DNA from: Lindgomyces ingoldianus
Taxonomy: Eukaryota; Ascomycota; Dothideomycetes; Pleosporales; Lindgomycetaceae
Direction of reading: 5' to 3'
Length of the DNA stretch: 64,000 nucleotides
Assembly (NCBI RefSeq): GCF_010093535.1
Contig: NW_022985164.1
Span: 2,318,440 to 2,382,439 of the forward strand
Shown here: piece by piece, positions 32,265 through 45,508 of the stretch
How the letters are laid out: each line of letters begins with the position of its first letter
Numbering within the stretch: position 1 is the stretch's first letter
Program-made: the position numbers and the translations under genes
The notes under the pieces: model-generated
Told to the model about the DNA's origin: nothing
Database searches by the model: none
Seen by the model: only the letters and a program-made list of their open reading frames with translations

Positions 32265-34911
32265 TGTTACAACCTACAATTAGATCGTAAGCTACCAACC
32301 ACAGACGCCCCACTGTCTGAACAAAAAAGGTTAGAACACCTTTCCTGTCCCGCGTAACAAGTCACGTGACTTGACAGACTAAGAATAGACAGACCCGCTA
32401 GTCTAAGGCACAGCTAAATGCACTGTCTAATAGGACAAGAAGGTTTAGACGCAGAAGAGCGCTGTTGCGCACAGCTATACGCTACGCTCTTTAGCACTTA
32501 ACAACGTGCAACCCTATGTATATAGCCTTAATCCTAACTAGTATAGAATGGTTGTAATTAAAGTTTAGTTTATTATTAGCTTCTAGCTACATAGACTAAG
32601 TAGTATTACTACTTTATAATAAAAGTAATACTAATTATATATTTTACACTATATATACCTCTATCTTATTCTAAACTAGAACTGTTTAACCTAAGCACTT
32701 TATACTGCTGTTAAAGAGCAAACTACAGTTAACTTACCTCTTCTTACTCTAACTATAACTAAGTAGACTATACATCTGCAACAGTCTAAGTTCTTTATTC
32801 CTCTTCCTCTCTATATTTAACTTCTAAGGCTCTAAGTGTAACGGCGCAGGCAAGACAATAGGTCCGAATGCGGTATGAATCTACTCAGAGGCATATGGGA
32901 GTGCGTGGGGACTTAGAACCTGGGAATGCCATTGACACCTATAGGCCTTGTATGAAAGGATATCAGAAAACTACTAAGCTAGCTACAGGGCAAGGTGCGA
33001 CTAAATACATAAGAGAATAGGGGTAACAGCAGGGGGCAGGGCAGAGTTAGGGCTAGGTTAAGTTAGGGTTAAGCTAAGGTTAGAGCTAATACAGGGACCC
33101 TTTAGATAGGTTCTAGGCGACCTAAGATGGAACAAGAATTGTTACACTACCCCCCCCTCTGTAGACTAATAGTCCCTATTAGTAGTATTTATAGTACAAA
33201 GTATTATTGTTATGTCCTCTGCCTTCTTAAACTAAAACTAGTCTAATTTAGCTAGGTGTCCTTGCTAAGTATTCCTTTGCACTGCTAGCGGTGTCTTCTA
33301 AACCTAACACTACGCATGCAGTTATTAATTATTAGGGTAGCAGGTGTAGTTTGTTAATTAAAGCTAATTTAGATAGGATAATAAGGTCTTTCCTATAGGT
33401 CCTCCTTTCTAGATTGTACACTGTAAAGTAGGCTACTATAGCTTTAAAAAAGTTTGCCTAGGTATGTTTAAAACTATAATTTAGTACCTGTAGGCTAGGA
33501 GGAAGCTTCTTTTATAAGTAGAAAGACTAATCTAACTAAAATACTTTTCCCTTAATAGCTGCACTAATAAAGCGCGCTTTAAATGTAGAAAAAGCTTTCT
33601 TTTTATCTATTCTAAGAGTCTAGAACACTTACTATGCCTTAGTTTTCTTCTAACTAGTAATAAAATAAGCTTGTAAGAGCTTTATTATTTCTTTTATGTT
33701 TCTAAACTAAAAGTAATCTAATTTAGCTAGGTATCTAGGCTTTAGATAATCCTTTGCGATACTAGCCATGTGTCCCTATATTAATGCTATGTGTGCACGC
33801 TTGCTTTAATAGTAATCTAAATTAATGTTAAGTCTGTCTATAATAAAGGCTTGCTATTATTTAAACATAGGTTCTTTGCTGTCTGTAAAAATCTTAATCT
33901 TAGGCGTGTGTTTAGTAAGGTGGATTTACTAGGTCTAAGGGGTGCCTAAAAGATCTCTTGCACTTAGAGTAGCAAAGGTAGTACAAGGCGTTATTAGGGG
34001 TGATTTAGTAGTTAGTAGGGGTTAACTAGTAGTTTTTAGCTAAATTAGCTGCTTAAGCTGTGCTTATAATTAAGCAATCTAATTATTAATAGATATACTA
34101 CTAGGGGTTAACTCTAAATTAGGTAGGGGTATAGCTTTAGGTGCTGCAGGAGCAGGTTTAGCTGTTAACATAGATTGTTAATTAACTCTAGAGGGCTTGC
34201 TTTAGCTAGAGCGTATTTTAATTCTAGAATTAGAGGGTAGTAGTTAGTTAGACATTAGCAGTTGTCTCTAATTCTAATAAGTTATTAGTAGTTTCTAAGT
34301 TTCTACCTTAGCGCCTCTATGCAACTTTTCTAAAGGCAATCCTAATTATAGGGGATAGGAAGTTCTAAACCTAAAGGCTTTAGTTAACTAGAAGTTAATA
34401 GGATCTAGTTTATAGACTAAGTAATTTAATGTAACAGTGTAGAGAATTGTAACCTAAACTAAATTAGACACATCTTAGGCTTAGACATAGTTAAACAGAT
34501 AATTAATGCAATATTATTATAAAGCTGTTACTAGCAAAAGCAAGTTTTCTAATATAATGTAACAGCGCAGGCAAGACAATGGGTCTAAATGCGGTATAAA
34601 TCCACTTAGAGGCATATAGGAGTGCGTGGGGACTTAGAACCTAGGAATGCCATTAACACCTATAGGCCTTATACAAAAGGATATCAGAAAACTACTAAGC
34701 TAGCTACAGGGCAAGGTGCAACTAAATACATAAGGGAATAGGGGTAACAGCAGGGGGCAGGGCAGAGTCGGGGCCAGGTCGAGTCAGGGTCGAGCCAAGG
34801 TCGGAGCCGATACGGGGACCCTTCGGATGGGTTCCGGGCGACCCGAGATGGAACGAGAATCGTTACACTAAGTACTTTAGACACTATTTATTTCAAGTAA
34901 AAATTATAACT
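32265..34911. repeat. LTR of family H, split by a nested LTR element
   Basis: Starts TGTTACAACC at 32265 and resembles the LTR at 1360-1937 along its length (for example GCAACCCTATGTATATAG-like and TTTACACTATATATACCTC blocks). It is interrupted at 32837-34867. It resumes to about 34911 and is followed by ATAATTACTCC, equivalent to the interior start at 1938. It probably belongs to the gag-bearing element at 34912-35817. Confidence 0.65.
32837..34867 (-). mobile_element. 2-kb LTR element, probably non-autonomous
   Basis: 310-bp LTRs (32837-33146 and 34558-34867), TGTAAC...GTTACA, are flanked by CTAAG on both sides (32832-32836 and 34868-34872). A run of eight C at 33151-33158, next to the left LTR, is a polypurine tract on the minus strand, so the element points left. 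The 1.4-kb interior is RIP-degraded, with traces of coding sequence and two related segments at about 33231 and 33712 (both containing CTAATTTAGCTAGGT). It is too short for gag-pol. Confidence 0.88.
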
Positions 34912-35817
34912 ATAATTACTCCCCTCTAATAAAGTATAAATCTTATACTCTTTATCTATAGAGATACTTTAATAACAAGAGCTGCCCTATTAAAATTAAT
35001 AATAAACCTAACTGCCTCTAAACTAGAGCTTATAAAGTAGGTAGTAAACTTATAGGTAGAACTTACTACCCTTTACTACTATCTTAACAAGTAAATAAAC
35101 ACATTAGTAAAAATTTTTTTACATCTTATACTACTTACACTCTTGATAAGCTAGTTTAAAAACTTAAAACCTTTTTTTTACCTACTGCTAACTTTATATA
35201 CGCTATAACTTTAGAGCGTTTTAAACTAATAAAGAAATAGTTAAGTAGATAGGCCTCTACCTAGAAGAAACCCTAGCTATATAGTTCTAACCCTACACAG
35301 ATAATTAGAACTAGTATAAAAGAATAGAAACTTTACTACACAACTAAACCTAATTAATTTTTAAAAAATATAGAAAAATTTAAGAAAGTGCTAAAAACTA
35401 TTTATAAATAAGTAAATTAAAAAAATTAGCAGTAGATAAAATAAATAACTTACAAGAAAAAAAATAGTACAGTAATACATAGCTTAATTTTGCAAGCAAT
35501 AAGCTATTTATAGGTAGACAGACTAAAGGGCCCTCTGCTGCATGTTCTATAAAGGACTTTATAACTAGATTAAGGATAGGTATAAACACATTAATAAACT
35601 AAAGAATCTAGAACAGTTTATTAAATTAGCTATAGTCTATAACAACAGATATAAAGAACAGGATCTTAAATTAAAAAGAAAAAAGAATAGTAACTAGAAG
35701 CCTACTTAAACTTTAAAAAAAATACCTTGTAAAGAAACTTATAAATCTTAGTAAGGTAAAAGCTATAAAAAAGAAACTTTTAAAAATAATAAAAAAGAAC
35801 TAACCTTTTTTAATAAT
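34912..35817 (+). pseudogene. Gag remnant (element H/C), left part
   Basis: After a leader of about 300 bp the + strand gives a capsid-like stretch near 35520-35690 (LYKGLYNQIKDRYKHINKL, NLEQFIKLAIVYNNRYKEQD). It stops where the TRIM inserted at 35818. The same gag-like basic sequence resumes at 43755-44563. Frequent stops show it is dead. Confidence 0.6.
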
Positions 35818-36815
35818 TGTTGCGTTTGCTAAAAGGTTAACCTCCTAGCTAGCACAGCAGAAGGATATATGTAGACGGATAGCTGTACGCGACACACCCC
35901 CCAGCTTAAACTGTGGAACAAGAGAGGTAAAACATAGTGAAACAACCTTAACACACCCTTCCTCTTTCGCCTAAGCAACAGAACTTAGAGACAGATCTAA
36001 ATACAAGGTGTAAAGATGGGATGGTAAGTAGCACGGATAGCACTGAGAGCAAGCTTTCGGAGAAAGATAGGAGTGTATTGTAAGAGAGACGAATCGCTGC
36101 CAAGCTTCGCTTGTCAGGATTCATGCTTATATACGAAGCACAGGTCATACGACCTCCAAACAGGTCAGGTGAGGCCATACTGGCCCGTTCTGGGACATCC
36201 GGCCTTACATTATCCCCCCTTATAGTAGTCCTATGACTTAGAGGATAGAACAGATAACAATAGGCCTAAGTAGCATAAGAGAGTGTTACATAATGCCCTA
36301 AAAACTTGCTCCTGCCTATTTTAGTTAATTCTATGCAAGTTTATTTAAAAATGACCTAGAGTTATTAGGTAAAGGTGAAGTAAAAGTATAAAGTAAAAGT
36401 AAAGGTGAAATAGCAGTATATCTTACGCTAATAGAGTAGCGGTCAGGACGGTATATATAGGGTCCAACTGTCCTAGAAATCTATCTCCTTTACACCTCCG
36501 CCCTCTCCACAGCTTAGGATTTAGAAGATTCTAAACTTTTTAAGGTAAGTACATTCTAAGCCACTCTGGCGCAATCTAGCGCGAAGGGGTGCTAATAAGC
36601 TTTAATAGTCCTATCCTACCCCGCTTGCGCCCGCCCGTCGCCTAATCTGCTCTTAGCTCCTTCCCTTGTGCTTAACTTTACTTAATAACCCTAAAATAGA
36701 CCTCTGCAGCCTACTCTGTTGCAATCTAGCTATAGTTTCCCTTAAGAAAGATTAATTAGCCTCTGCTAACGCAAACTTGCGCTCTAACAACCCTTGCGTC
36801 TAATGCGTTAACAAA

Positions 36816-37449
36816 ATGTCCTGCAAGGGCATTATAGATAAGAGTAGTAGCTGTTATATGCTTATAGACAACAAGTTATATTATAGTATAAAAGAAGAGG
36901 GAATTAAGTACACTAAGTGTGCTTATTGCCTTAAATTTAGTAAGAAGTGCTTTAAGGTGCGTATTCTAGCTCCTTCTAGCGTATTTACGCGCAGTCTGTC
37001 TAGGCTAACCCTAGATAGCTCCCTGTTACCTTTAAACCTAAACAATAAGCTCTTAAGGACGCTGTGCTTAACGTTTTAGCCCCTGTTAATCTACTTAACT
37101 CTGCTTAGTTAGCGTAGGCTAACACAATAGTTATGTTGTAAGTAAACACTATTATTTAGTTTCTTTAGGCGTAAGTCTTCCTGTTGCAGCACAATCTAGC
37201 TTAATTAGCCCTATTCTAGCTCTTAATAGTTTATAGTAAAAATAAAATCCTGTATAATAACTATCTGTACGCGCATAGTAGCGTTATAGGCAAAATTGCT
37301 AAGACTAGAGTTGTTTTTAAGAAGCGCGCCTACTCTAAAGCTAATATTACTAAGAAAGAGAAGAAAAAGCGTAAGGCGCTTAAAAAGGACTCTAATAAGA
37401 ATAAAGCTGTAATAACTCTATCTAAGAAGGTAGGTATGCGCTATTCTTA
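36816..37449 (+). pseudogene. Antisense Cys-rich and Lys-rich ORF inside Gypsy D
   Basis: An open frame from ATG 36816 to 37079 encodes 87 residues with a cysteine cluster CAYCLKFSKKCFKV. After a stop-broken stretch, a second open part (about 37200-37449) reads NNYLYAHSSVIGKIAKTRVV and a very lysine-rich segment (KKEKKKRKALKKD). Both read opposite to gag-pol, between the end of pol and the element's 3' LTR. A comparable antisense Cys-rich ORF is in Gypsy B. I do not recognise its function; nucleic-acid binding is only a guess from the charge. Confidence 0.5.
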
Positions 37450-38299
37450 ACTATTCTAGCACTAACTAGCATAATAGAAGAAATATAGTGTTAAAGGTGT
37501 CTGTGTTACTAAAGCTAAGCAACATTATTATGTTAATGCTGCTAAAGCTGCTAATATAATCTGCCACATCTCTAAAGAGTATAATAAAGCTAATAATATT
37601 AGAAACAAGGCTAGTTAGGATTAAACCTTAGCTAAAAAGAGGTAGCTAACTAGGTATAATAAGAAACATCCTAATAGTTGTTCTGCTGTCGCAAATTCAC
37701 CTACAGAGGACCTTAATGTCTAATCTAGGGCTCTAATGGCACAATCTGGTGTGATCTGGCGCATTTTATAGTAAAAATAGTTAAGAATGCATAGTACAGT
37801 GTAGTTTTAAGTTCTTTAGCTTAAGCTTCTTTCTTCTTTTCTTAATAAGGTTAAATACTGTTGCATTATGTCTCTTAGACTTAAAGTGCAACTGTCTTAG
37901 TAGTAATAGATTAATCTGCCTCTAGCTTGCTTGCTTTGCAGCTCTTTTATTCTAAAAATCCTAGAATGTCCTGCTAGACTTAAACTCTGCCCTTTTCTTG
38001 CTAGTATAGGTTATTTTAGGCTAAAATGTTTGTTTCTTCCACACAATAGATTTCCTTAGGTTAAAATAACCCTCTTCTTAACTCTAGTGAGCTATTCTAT
38101 GCTAGAACAGCCTTACTTAGTCCCACTAAGGAATCTTAGGTCTAAATAGGCTATGTTGTCTTCCTATTCTTATAGCGCTATTAAACACCTCTTATTAAAA
38201 AAACCTTAAGCAAGGAAAAAACAAGGTGAAGGTAGCTATACTTAATCTGTTAAGTTACTTCCCTTTTTTTAAGAAGTTTAACCTAAACTAGCATAATTT

Positions 38300-41200
38300 A
38301 ATCTTTTGCTATGTATTCCTCTGCTTTTCTAGAACGCTTTTAATGTGTTTAAGCTAATGTTAAGTCTAAGTTCCTATAAGTTCTTTTTAGATAAATAACC
38401 TTCTTATTTTATAAGATATTTCTATACTTTAACTAAATTTTGTCTCTAGTTAAGTATTTTCTCTACATAGTACACATTATCCCTTATAGCGCGTAGAGTG
38501 TCTATAATTAGTTCTAATTATAACTTAAGACGCCCTTTCTAGGTATATAGCTCTAAAAGTAAGACATAGAACACTAGATAAACTTCTCCTAGATTAGGTA
38601 GGTCTACTTTATACGCCTCTGCGCTAATCTAGGCTACAACTTTCTCTAGTCCTAAGAACTTTTAGTCTAACTTCTTCTTTAGCCTTATTAATTTTATGTG
38701 TTTATTAGAGACTAATACCTTATTTTCTACTTGCAGCTGTATATGCTTCTGTTGTTTGTCTGCATACTTCTTTTAATATGTATTTGCAGCAACAATTTTC
38801 TAGCAGCATTCTAACTGTAGAGCAAGTGCTTTAGCAGTAACTCTGTTTGCCATGTGCGATTCCCCCTAACCTAGGGGTTCTTTGGGCTAATCTGGCCCTC
38901 TTAGGTTCGCTCTGTAGTATGCTTAGAAAGGAGTAACTCCTGTAGTTGCGTGTACGCTATTATTATACACAAACTTTGCTATTAGTAACTACATTGCCTA
39001 ATTATCTTGTTCTAGGCAATAGTAACATCTAAGGTACTGTTCTAGGGTTTAGTTTTGTCTTTTAGTCTGCCTATTAGTCTTAGGATAGTAGGCTAACAAG
39101 AGAATCCTTTGCGTGCTAAGATAGTAATAAAAACTATCTTAGTACTTTAAGTTTATTATTAGCCCTTAATTAGAGATAATGTTCTTTAGAACTTTATAAA
39201 GGTAAATAACTTCTCTTAACTAAACCTTTGCTAGGTCTAAAGCCTCCTAATTAGCTCTAGCTAGCATGTAGTAGGCTATCTTAGTAAGACAGTCTACTAT
39301 TATAAGGATTGTATTGTATACTAACCCTAAGTATTTATAAGGGGGCAGCTGCGTTATGAAATCTATTGTAACATCCTGCTAGGGCCTATTAGGCAGTGGC
39401 AAAGGGTGAAGGAGCCTATATAGGCAGTGTTGTAGAGCTACTAATTGTCTGCACCTTAGGCAGTTGTTACAGTACACCTTTATGTCCTTTTTAAGCCCTT
39501 TCTAATTATATTAACACATGATCTTTTTAAGCGTCTTTTTTACACTAAAGTGGCCTGCTAATAGGCTGTTGTGGCACTCCTAGAACGCTTCTGCCTTCTC
39601 TTAGTCTGTTGTTAGGGTTTTTCTTCCTGTATTAGCTATAGCATGTTGTTCTGGCCTATTTTAGAGATAAGTGCCTTTGTTAAGGTTCTCTTTATTCTTT
39701 ATTTTACTCTTAGTGTCTAATAAGTCTGTTTTGTTATAGTCTTCTCTAATACCTAACATAAGGTCCTTATTGTTGTCCTCCTCTAGTTCTTTGCCTATAG
39801 CTCTTTTAGGATCTAGCTGTTTTAGCCCTTGTTTTTTTTTAAAGTAGTCCTTAGCTAAGCCTAAAAAATCTTAAGAACGTGTAATAGCTGCAACTATTAA
39901 TTCTTTATTATAATCTTATTAATTTAAAAGGTTGCACATGTCTATTATATACGCTGCATTTCTCTTCTAGGAAGGCTGTTGTAACTCCTTAATGTAGTTA
40001 GGTCTTCTTAAGGGTCTATCTGCTAGGTTTAGCTTCCCTAGACAGTGTGTAATAACAAAATTGTATTCTGTTATTTTTTTATAGGCTTAGACCTGCTAGT
40101 AGTTTAAGGTTTTAGTTTCTATAAACTAGTAAAGATTGTTGTAGTCTGTAAAAAGTTTAAACAGTAGACCCTAGAGGTAATGTTGCTAATGTGCTAAACT
40201 TTTATTAATAGTAAGCAACTTCTTATTATAGGTATTGTAATTATACTTAGCCTTACTTATCTTTCTTAAGAAGAAGCTAATTAGCCTTTATTAAGCCCCT
40301 CTAGTCTTATCTAAGACTAATTAGCTTAAAATGCTATAGATTGCGCCCCTTAAGGTGTTAACCTTTACCTTAGTTTTCTTATTAGCATTAAAATAAGCTA
40401 ATATAGGAACTTTAAGGAATAAGTTTTAGAGCTTTTAGAAGGCTGCTCTGCCCTTAGGACTAATATTAAGCTTTTAACTTTCTTTCTGCCTTTACTCTTA
40501 ACTACCCTTTGCTGCGTCTAGGCCCTTCTAGGTTAGCTTAGTAAGGGGCAGGGCAATTAAGAAGAAGTTAGTAATAAACTGCCTATAGTAGTTTATAAAC
40601 CTTATAAAAACGCGAATATCCTAAACAGTCTTTAGCATTAGCCACTCCTAGATTGTCTTAATCCTTAAAGGGTTAACTTTAACTCCTTTTAGGTAAACTA
40701 TGTACCTTAGGTACTTAGTCTCCTACGTGTAAAATTTGCACTTGCTAAGTTTTAAAAAAAGCTTTGCTTTACGTAATCTTTATAGCACCTCCTTAATATA
40801 AACAACTTGTTCCTCTTCTGTGTTAGAATAGACTAGAATATTATTAAGGTACACAATACACGTTACATTAACTAACCTTGCTAGGGCCTAGTTAATATAA
40901 GCCTAGAAAGCCGCAGGAGCATTAGTAAGACTAAAAGGCATAACTTAGTACTTAAAATAACTATATTAAGTCTAGAATGCTGTCTTCTACTTATCTCCTT
41001 TATAAATACATAACATATAGTACGCATTACAAATATCTAGCTTTGTATACTACTTTGCCTTTCTAAGTCTCTTAAGAGATTCTAAGATAAGTAGTAGCAG
41101 GTAATAATTTTTTATTATAATCTAGTTTAGGCCTTTATAATCTATACAGAGCTTTAACTCTCTATTTTTTTTTTTTGCAAATAGGATTAGAGCTCCTGTA

Positions 41201-43252
41201 GAAGACTTAGACCTCTAAATCTACCCTTTCTGCAGATAATTATTAATATATTTGCAGAGATGCTGTAACTTATACTCTAACAAGCTATACAGCAGTTAGT
41301 AAGGAGGCTTTGTCCCTTCCTCTAGCTTAATAGCTAGATCCTGCAGGCTATGCGGTGGTACTTCTAACATCTTGTTAGACTTAACTACGTCTGCATATTC
41401 TTTGTACTCTAGTCTTAACTTAAGCTCTACAGGTTCTAAAGAATCTTTAGTGTTATTAGACAGCACGCTGCAGATGTAGACATCTGTATCAGGACTCTAC
41501 ATAGTTTGCTTGAACTCTGCTGCGTCTTCTAAGGCCACCTTAGTGTACTTTAGCACACTATAGTCCTTTACGCCTCTAAACAACATACGTCTTGTACAAA
41601 AGTTTAGCTTTAGATTAAACTAATTAATCTAAGGTAAACCTAAATATATTAGGGGTCCCTTTAGGTCTGTTACTATAAACAGCACCTTATAAGTCTAGAC
41701 CTTTTCTTAGGAGTCTACAATCTTCACGTTTGCAACTGTGAAACTGTAGACAGCAAAGTCTAATCTATTAGGTGCCTTTAGAAAGACACCTGGTAGGGGC
41801 TTAATCTTAAGATCCTGCTCTTTAGCTATTATAGCAGACAGGATGTTTAATTAAGCTCCTCTGTCTACTACAGCCTAAAGGTCTTCTAATAACCCTATGC
41901 TTGCTGTTACTAATAATAAGGTTAACCTCTTTAGGTATAACAAGTTCTAAAGGTTTCTAAGCTCCTTTTTATTGCTTACTAGAGCAATATAGGCTAAGAG
42001 GAAGAAGCTTAGTTTTTCTAGCCTTGCCTTTTTCCCTTCTGCTTATTCTTGTTAGACTTGTCCTTATCTTTGTCCTTTGTGGGACAATCTAGGGAAATAT
42101 AACCTAGCTGCTTGTAATTCTAGCAAGTAACCTCTGTTTTATTAGATTTCTGCCTTTTTCTAGCCCCTTTTTAGCTTAGAGGCTTTCTTTGTTTCTTTTT
42201 AGGCTTCTTTAGGTCCTTATTGGCCAGAGGTGAGGTAGAACGCCTCTGTGTTCCCTTCTCCTTTAACTTTGGCCCTTTTCCCTTCTGCAGGCGGCGGTAG
42301 GATATGTTGCTCTGCTCTTCCACCTAAGCTAGCGTCTCTTGCTCACTTTATGGGATATACGTTAGATCACGCTTAATCTTGTTAGATAGCGCGCTACTAA
42401 AGTCTGCTGTCATCCTATCTAGGCTCTTCTTGTTAACTTTAGTCCACAATGGCCTAAGGTAGGCTAGAAGTTTAGTTAGGGACTAGTTAGGTTGTTGTTT
42501 GCAGTTCTTTATAGCGTTATAGGCTACCCTTTTTTGTTCTGCTGGGGTACCTAATGCATTAAGCATCTTGTTTTTAAGATCTTGCTATGTTGGTGACTAT
42601 AATAGGTTAATAAGCTTTAAATAGGTGCAGTGTGTCTTCTATAGTAATTGTAGTGTCTTATTAACGTATTATAGGCTAAAAGAGATCTTCTGCGATTCTT
42701 GAGCAAAGCTTAATGGACTCTTTTAATAATAGTCCTTATTATCCCTACACTACTGGTTGTAGTCCGCCCTGTTCTTCTTTTTGTATCAGTGCGGCGGTTT
42801 GGGACGCGGTAGGTTCGCTTAGTTTTGGGTAGGTTTTAGTACAATAATGTTTAATGCCTTAGTTAGCAACTTGTTAAGCGCGTCTGTATCGCCTGCCTTA
42901 AATTAACAACAGATTTCTATTATCCTGGCTAGTTCTTGCGCTTCCTGCTGCTCTTGCAGCCAGGCGCGGGCTTCTGCTAAAGCCTGATTCGCGGGGGTGG
43001 ACTGTGCGTCGCTTGGTCCCGCACTGGCCCTTCCGACCCCTTCCGGGCCCTGAACGCCTTCTGGATGGCTTGACAAGCCTGATCTATGGGGAATTCTATT
43101 GTCCCCTTCACTTATCTCTTGCTCTGTTCCTCCCTGCGTTAGTGTTGACCCTAGTTAAGTATTACTAGGAGCAGCAGTCTTAGCTAGCTTCTTAGGTAAT
43201 CTTTAAGCGCTAGTTGCATCTAATTCTCCTCTAGCGTTTCGCTTCAACACCA
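38300..43252 (-). pseudogene. Gag-pol remnant of Gypsy D
   Basis: Gag starts at about 43252 (MVLKRNARGELDATSA, then a stop). The zinc knuckle at 42125-42084 has the CCHC layout with RIP changes (Trp to stop, Cys to Tyr, His to Tyr). The reverse-transcriptase box reads CIVYLNNILVYSNTE at about 40866-40822, where both catalytic Asp are now Asn by G-to-A change. RNase H and integrase regions follow to the left. YLDD is the Ty3/Gypsy form. Stops throughout make it inactive. Confidence 0.8.
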
Positions 43253-43754
43253 TTACGTAGGAATGTTGCCCTTAAGCGGTATGCTAGCTTGTAGAGCGAT
43301 TTAAATGTAAAGATAGGATGGTAAGTAGCACAGATAGCACTAAGAGCAAGCTTTTAGAGAAAGATAGGAGTGTATTGTAAGAGAGACGAATCGCTGCTAA
43401 GCTTCGCTTGTCAGGATTCATGCTTATATACAAAGCACAGGTCATACGACCTCCAAACAGGTCAGGTGAGGCCATACTGGCCCGTTCTGGGACATCCGGC
43501 CTTACACAAGGTAGCCTCTGTAATAGGCGCACTGCCTAAATGCTCTTTGCTAAGCGTAGGAATCAAACACGCAGTGTTCTGGGATAATGCGATCCTACTG
43601 GTGGAGTAGGGAGAGCAGGGATGCGAAAATTTTCGTGCGCTAACTATCTACACTACGCCGCGAACTGGGCTCATAACTGTTGCGTTTGCCAAAAGGTCAA
43701 CCTCCCAGCTAGCACAGCAGAAGGATATATGTAGACGGATAGCTGTACGCGACA

Positions 43755-44563
43755 ATAATTAAGTAGAAAGACTAGCTTAAGAAAAAAGCCTACCTAAACT
43801 ATAAAAAAAGTAAGACACTTCTAAAGAGAGTGCCTAGACTCTAGAACTCTAGAGAATAAAGATAAAAGATTAGCTATAAAAGCTATAAGCATTAAAAAGA
43901 GGTTAACATTAAAAGAGATCTATAATAGGCTTAATAAAAGGCTCTACTAGGGATCTAGAGCAAACTATAAACTAGCAAGCTACTTTAAAAACTATTAAAG
44001 AGTAGAAGTTTAGAACAGCTATAAAGTTAACCTAGCACTTAAGTAAGCTGCTGTTTTTAAAGTGTAACTTAACATAAGTTGCAAATTACATAGAAAACAT
44101 AAATAAAAAAGAAAAGAAATTCCCCTTAACATAACTAATAATAAGTATACTAGTAGAGAAACTTGCGCATTAGTTCTAGGTAGGCTAGTGCTAGAAATGC
44201 AAAGCTAATTATAAGCACAAGTACTCTAAGAAACTATATTATAAAGTGCCTATTAATAATAATATTAAAATATATAAAGTTAAATATTGCTAAAGTACAC
44301 TACAGCATTCTAAATAAGACAGACTAGTAGAAGTTCTTTTAAAACATTCTCTATAAAGAAGAAGGTCTAGAATAGCTACCTACACCCCTATAAACCCTAG
44401 ATCCCTGCTAGAAAAAGTCTAAGACTTTACCTCTAGCACTAGCAGTAACAAGAAAAAAGCTAGAGACATAATAACTTAACTAATACTACATCTCTTATAG
44501 AAGTAAGCAGTATATAGAGTTATACTACTGCTAATAAAAGCACCTGCTCTAAATTATTAAAAT
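43755..44563 (+). pseudogene. Gag remnant (element H/C), right part
   Basis: Resumes after the TRIM's 3' target duplication with basic, stop-broken gag-like sequence, and ends at the AAAAT target site of Gypsy A. It was contiguous with 34912-35817 before the insertions. Confidence 0.5.
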
Positions 44564-44678
44564 TGTAACAGTGCTGCTTGTCAAGCTCCGCTGCTAGTCA
44601 CATAATCTCGCTAAGGGTTAAGCGAGCGTGCTAGCGCCTTGGCGCTGCGCAAGCTTTTCTCTCGCGAAAACCCTTCGC

Positions 44679-44805
44679 TGTAAGGCCGAGATGGCGCTTA
44701 CGTGCGACAGGTATATATACTATTCTGCACCCGAAAATCAACGTTGGTTGATTATTCGTACCTTTTGGTTGTATTGGCGGAGTGGTGCGGAGCCCCGTCC
44801 TTACA
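44679..44805. mobile_element. 127-bp solo LTR inside the 5' LTR of Gypsy A
   Basis: TGTAAGG...CCTTACA, flanked by TTCGC on both sides; the right LTR of Gypsy A has a single uninterrupted TTCGC at the homologous place. It is much less mutated than the host LTR, so it is a recent insertion. Confidence 0.92.
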
Positions 44806-45366
44806 TTCGCCTCCTTCACTCCCCATCCTAGTTTAGCTGAAATAGAGCCGACCTACTCTGCCATGCTTCCCCAGCTCTATACAGTAGTAGAGACAGCGCT
44901 TATTATCACATTAAACTAGGATTAACCCTATTTTAGCTAGAGGACAGCAACATAATATTAGGGTTAAACTAAGTAATTAGCCTGTGCGCTTAATTTACTA
45001 ATAACTACCTACTAAGCAACTAGCCTGTGTGGTTAATTTGCTAACAACTACTGTAAAATTCTAGTTAGGCTAGGTACCCTAACACCTCTTAAAGAGCCTT
45101 GCGCTAAGTAAGACGCTGCAGCTAAATTAACTGTAGAGAAGGGCCTATATTACCTGTATAACAGAAGAGAGCTTAGAGCTCTATTGTACTAATTACTCTA
45201 GGAGAGATTACCACACCCCCTAATCCTCTGCTACATGATTAGAAGCCCTAAGGCAGCAGGCACCTTACAGGCCTAGAGACAGCAGGCCTACTGACTAATT
45301 AGCTGCACTGCTAGCAGCACCTACTAATTAACCTGCTTCACCCTCTTAGGACCTAAAGCAGCATTA

Positions 45367-45494
45367 CTAACTAATTAGCTGCACTGCTAGTAGCATTATT
45401 AATTAATTAGCTGCACTGCTAGCAGCATTACTAGTTAATTAGCTGCACTGCTAGCAGCATTACTAACTAATTGACTGCACCGCCAGCAGCACTA
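45367..45494. repeat. 32-bp tandem repeat, four units
   Basis: Units of the form CTAACTAATTAGCTGCACTG plus CTAGCAGCATTA lie head to tail in the leader of Gypsy A, with a partial earlier copy at about 45290. Confidence 0.8.
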
Positions 45495-45508
45495 CTCTGA
45501 TACTAGCA

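Larger units (their letters stand above)
36009..43506 (-). mobile_element. Ty3/Gypsy LTR retrotransposon (Gypsy D), 7.5 kb
   Basis: 201-bp LTRs (36009-36209 and 43306-43506), TGTAAAG...CCTTACA, are flanked by CAAGG on both sides (36004-36008 and 43507-43511). A polypurine tract read on the minus strand (GGGGGGATAA) adjoins the left LTR, so gag-pol runs right to left. LTR differences are nearly all C/T or G/A. The left 2 kb carries sequence that makes sense on the opposite (+) strand. A third, degraded LTR of the family is at 63306-63506. Confidence 0.95.
35818..43754 (-). mobile_element. TRIM copy split in two by a Gypsy insertion
   Basis: The left LTR (35818-35894) and right LTR (43678-43754) are those of the TRIM family in reverse orientation, with ATAAT directly repeated outside (35813-35817 and 43755-43759). 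The interior is cut at CAAGG by the 7.5-kb Gypsy (36009-43506). The right half keeps the unmutated primer site GTTATGAGCCCAG (reverse strand, about 43663-43677) and the tRNA-like region. Confidence 0.93.

Noticed and set aside
35948..36178. 76-codon ORF repeated at 43284-43532
   Set aside because: It is the LTR of Gypsy D read as protein; both copies exist only because the LTR is duplicated.
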